From Metopolophium dirhodum (lineage: Eukaryota; Arthropoda; Insecta; Hemiptera; Aphididae): a stretch of DNA of 64,000 nt. Below are positions 61,521-64,000 of the stretch, piece by piece. The translations under genes were made by a program, and so were the position numbers. How positions within the stretch are numbered: position 1 is the first letter of the stretch; each line of letters begins with the position of its first letter. The stretch covers positions 149,626,526 through 149,690,525 of the forward strand of contig NC_083560.1 of assembly GCF_019925205.1 (NCBI RefSeq), in the 5' to 3' direction. The notes beneath the pieces are model-generated. The model was not told where the DNA came from. It made no database searches and saw only the letters and a program-made list of their open reading frames with translations.

Positions 61521-62160
61521 AGAAATAACTGTATATGCCCGATTAACCAGTTATTATGCACTCTACGATTTTATGCCACTGGATGCTTTCAAACCACTGC
61601 AGGAGATCTGTGTGGCTTTAGTTCTTCAACAGTTAATCGGATAGTGCATAAAGTTAGTTGTACTATTGCGTCCTTGCGTAGTCAATATATTAAATTTCCT
61701 GGAACACCAGAGGAAATAAGACGGAACCAGTTAAATTTTTACAGAAGAGCCAAGTTCCCAAGAGTCATCGGTGCTATTGACTGTACCCATGTGAAGTTGT
61801 GGCAATCACCAGGTATTTACAAAAATAATTAATACTCAAACCTGTTTTTCTTATTACTAGGTACAAGTTATTACACCCGTAGACACAATTTTCTAACAAT
61901 ATAAATGTAATTAATTTATTTTTATTTTTACAATTATAGTTACATTTTACATTAGTGGTCTTTCTTTCTGAATTGCAGGTGGAGAATCCGCTGAGCGTTT
62001 CCGGAACCGCAAAGGATATTTTTCGTTAAACGTTCAAGCATATCGCAATGCTAATTTGGAAATAATTGATGTTGTTGCAAATGCAAATGAAATTTCAACA
62101 ATAATCAGACATTTTCATAATTTATTTGTTTATTTATTATAATTTATAATTTATTATAAT
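61521..62160 (+). pseudogene. HARBI1-like transposase gene fragment, copy 8
   Basis: Open frame 61521-61812, intron 61813-61978, second part 61979-62142. It reads ATGCFQ. It has CAACAGTTAATCGG (a silent Val codon change), shared with copy 5 but not with its close relative copy 7, which hints at conversion between distant copies or recurrence. The monomer just downstream has private changes (AAATCAATAAA, AGTCGGTTGC). Confidence 0.85.
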
Positions 62161-64000
62161 ATATTAACATTGTTCATTGATAGGGTACATCTTTTCAAAT
62201 CAATAAAAAACATAATTTGTTGACGAATAAAATTTTAGTCGGTTGCAAATACACTTATCCACTATAAATAAACTAGGTTTTCAGAAAACTAGGGTTTAAA
62301 ACCCAATAATTACGCTTATATAAAAATTTCTTAGCGTTGGGGTACATCTTTTCAAATTAATAAAAAACATAATTTGTTGATGAATAAAACTTTAGTCAAT
62401 TGTAAATACATTGGTCACCTATAAATAGATTATTAGAAGGAATAACTAGAATTTAGAACACAATAATTACGTTTATATTAACATTGTTCATTGATAGGGT
62501 AAATCTTTTCAAATTAATAAAAAACATAATTTGTTGATGAATAAAACTTTAGTCAATTGTAAATACATTAGTCAGCTATAGGTAGATGAGTAGAAGGCAA
62601 AACTATAATTTAGAACTCAATTATTACGTTTATAATGACATTGTTCATTGATAGGGTAAATCTTTTCAAATTAATAAAAAACAAAATTTGTAGATGAATT
62701 AAATTTTAGTCAATTGCAAATACACTTATCAACTATAATGAAACTAGGTTTACAGAAAACTAGAGTATAAAACCAAATAATTACGCTTATATGAACATTT
62801 TTTAGCGTTGGGGTACATCTTTTCAAATTAATAAAAAACATAATTTGTTGATGAATAAGACTTTAGTCAATTGCTAATACATAAGTCACCTATAGATAGA
62901 TTAGTAGAAGGAATAACTAGAATTTACAACTCAATAATTACGTTTATATTAATATTGTTCATTGATAGGGTACATCTTTTCAAATTAATAAAAAACATAA
63001 TTTGTTGATGAATACAATTTTAGTCAATTGCAAATACACTTATCAACTATAATGAAACTAGGTTTTCAGAAAACTAGAGTATAAAACCAAATAATTACGC
63101 TTCTATGAACATTTTTTAGCGTTGGGGTAAAACTAGAATTTAGAACTCAATTATTACCTTTATATTAACATTGTTCATTGATAGGGTACATCTTTTCAAA
63201 TTAATAAAAAACATAATTTGTCGATGAATACAATTTTAGTCAATTGCAAATACACTTATCAACTATAATGAAACTAGGTTTTCAGAAAACTAGAGTTTAA
63301 AACCCAATAATTACGTTTATATGAACATTTTTTAGCGTTGGGGTACATCTTTTCAAATTAATAAATAACATAATTTGTTGTTGAATAAGACTTAAATCAA
63401 TTGCTAATACATTAGTCACCTATAGATGGATTAGTAGAAGAAAAAACTAGAATTTAGAACTCAATTATTACCTTTATATTAACATTGTTCATTGGTAGGG
63501 TACATCTTTTCAAATTAATAGAAATATAATTTGTTGATGAATAAAATTTTAGTCAATTGCAAATACACTTATCCACTATAACTAAACTAGGTTTTCAGGA
63601 AACTAGAGTTTAAAACCCAATAATTACGCTTATATGAAAATTTTTTTGAGTTGGGGTACATCTTTTCAAATTAATAAAAAACATAATTTGTTGATGAATA
63701 AAACTCTAGTCAATTGTAAATACATTGGTCACCTATAAATAGATTAGTAGAAGGAATAACTAGAATTTAGAACACAATTATTACGTTTATAATGACATTG
63801 TTCATTGATAGGGTAAATCTTTTCAAATTAATAAAAAACAAAATTTGTAGATGAATTAAATTTTAGTCAATTGCAAATACACTTATCCACTGTAAATAAA
63901 CTAGGTTTTCAGAAAACTATAGTTTAAACCCAATAATTACCCTTATATGAAAATTTCTTCGCGTTGGGGTACATCTTTTCAAATTAATAAAAAACATAAT
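62161..64000. repeat. Satellite array, block 10 (runs off the window end)
   Basis: A/B satellite with no gene, cut by the window edge inside a monomer. The last kilobase (about 63180-64000) carries the AATAAATAACAT / GGTAGGG / AATAGAAATATAA / CTCTAGTCAATTG series also seen at about 4361-5187. The same higher-order block thus occurs at both ends of the window. Confidence 0.93.

Noticed and set aside
6206..62160. HARBI1 copies as eight independent transposon insertions or active transposons
   Set aside because: All share identical junctions with the satellite, lack terminal inverted repeats and 3-bp target duplications, and lack two of three catalytic residues.

Overview
The window is eukaryotic, almost wholly non-genic heterochromatin-like DNA. 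It is a very AT-rich satellite array (by eye about three quarters A+T) made of two related monomer types of about 157 bp. Eight copies of one broken Harbinger (HARBI1/PIF-type) transposase gene piece are embedded in it, and one young, apparently complete Ty3/Gypsy-type LTR retrotransposon interrupts it. No bacterial-type genes, rRNA, tRNA or host protein-coding genes are visible. The HARBI1 family, the style of the Gypsy Pol protein (an integrase ending with an ANPVER-type motif, a GPY/F module and no chromodomain) and the AT-rich background suggest an arthropod, most likely an insect and perhaps a hemipteran. That placement is inference only.

Layout: satellite 1-6205, HARBI1 piece 1 (6206-6845), satellite to 10920, piece 2 (10921-11560), satellite to 17892, piece 3 (17893-18532), satellite to 20793, piece 4 (20794-21433), satellite to 28045, piece 5 (28046-28685), satellite to 35567, piece 6 (35568-36207), satellite to 46322, LTR retrotransposon (46323-53872, + strand), satellite to 55455, piece 7 (55456-56095), satellite to 61520, piece 8 (61521-62160), satellite to the end. 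Several stretches are near-identical tandem duplications of multi-monomer blocks (1097, 1312, 940 and 2313 bp). This is the pattern expected from unequal exchange building higher-order repeats.

The LTR element has 445-bp LTRs that look identical, a 4-bp target duplication (GTAC), a primer-binding site, a polypurine tract, a Gag ORF with an N-terminal SAP-like motif and a C-terminal zinc knuckle, and a Pol ORF in the -1 frame with protease, reverse transcriptase, RNase H and integrase. A third ORF of 242 codons lies in the position where env sits in errantiviruses but has no envelope features. Gag and Pol overlap by 55 nt. The overlap holds a correctly phased G_GGA_AAC slippery heptamer, a 7-nt spacer and a strong stem-loop, so Pol is very probably made by -1 frameshifting. 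A consensus splice donor just after the primer-binding site and an acceptor 5 nt before the third ATG suggest that ORF3 is made from a spliced subgenomic RNA.

The HARBI1 pieces share the same satellite junctions and related flanks. They were therefore captured once and then multiplied with the satellite. All eight keep the reading frame open across a 166-bp intron with intact splice sites, although the piece lacks two of the three catalytic acidic residues.
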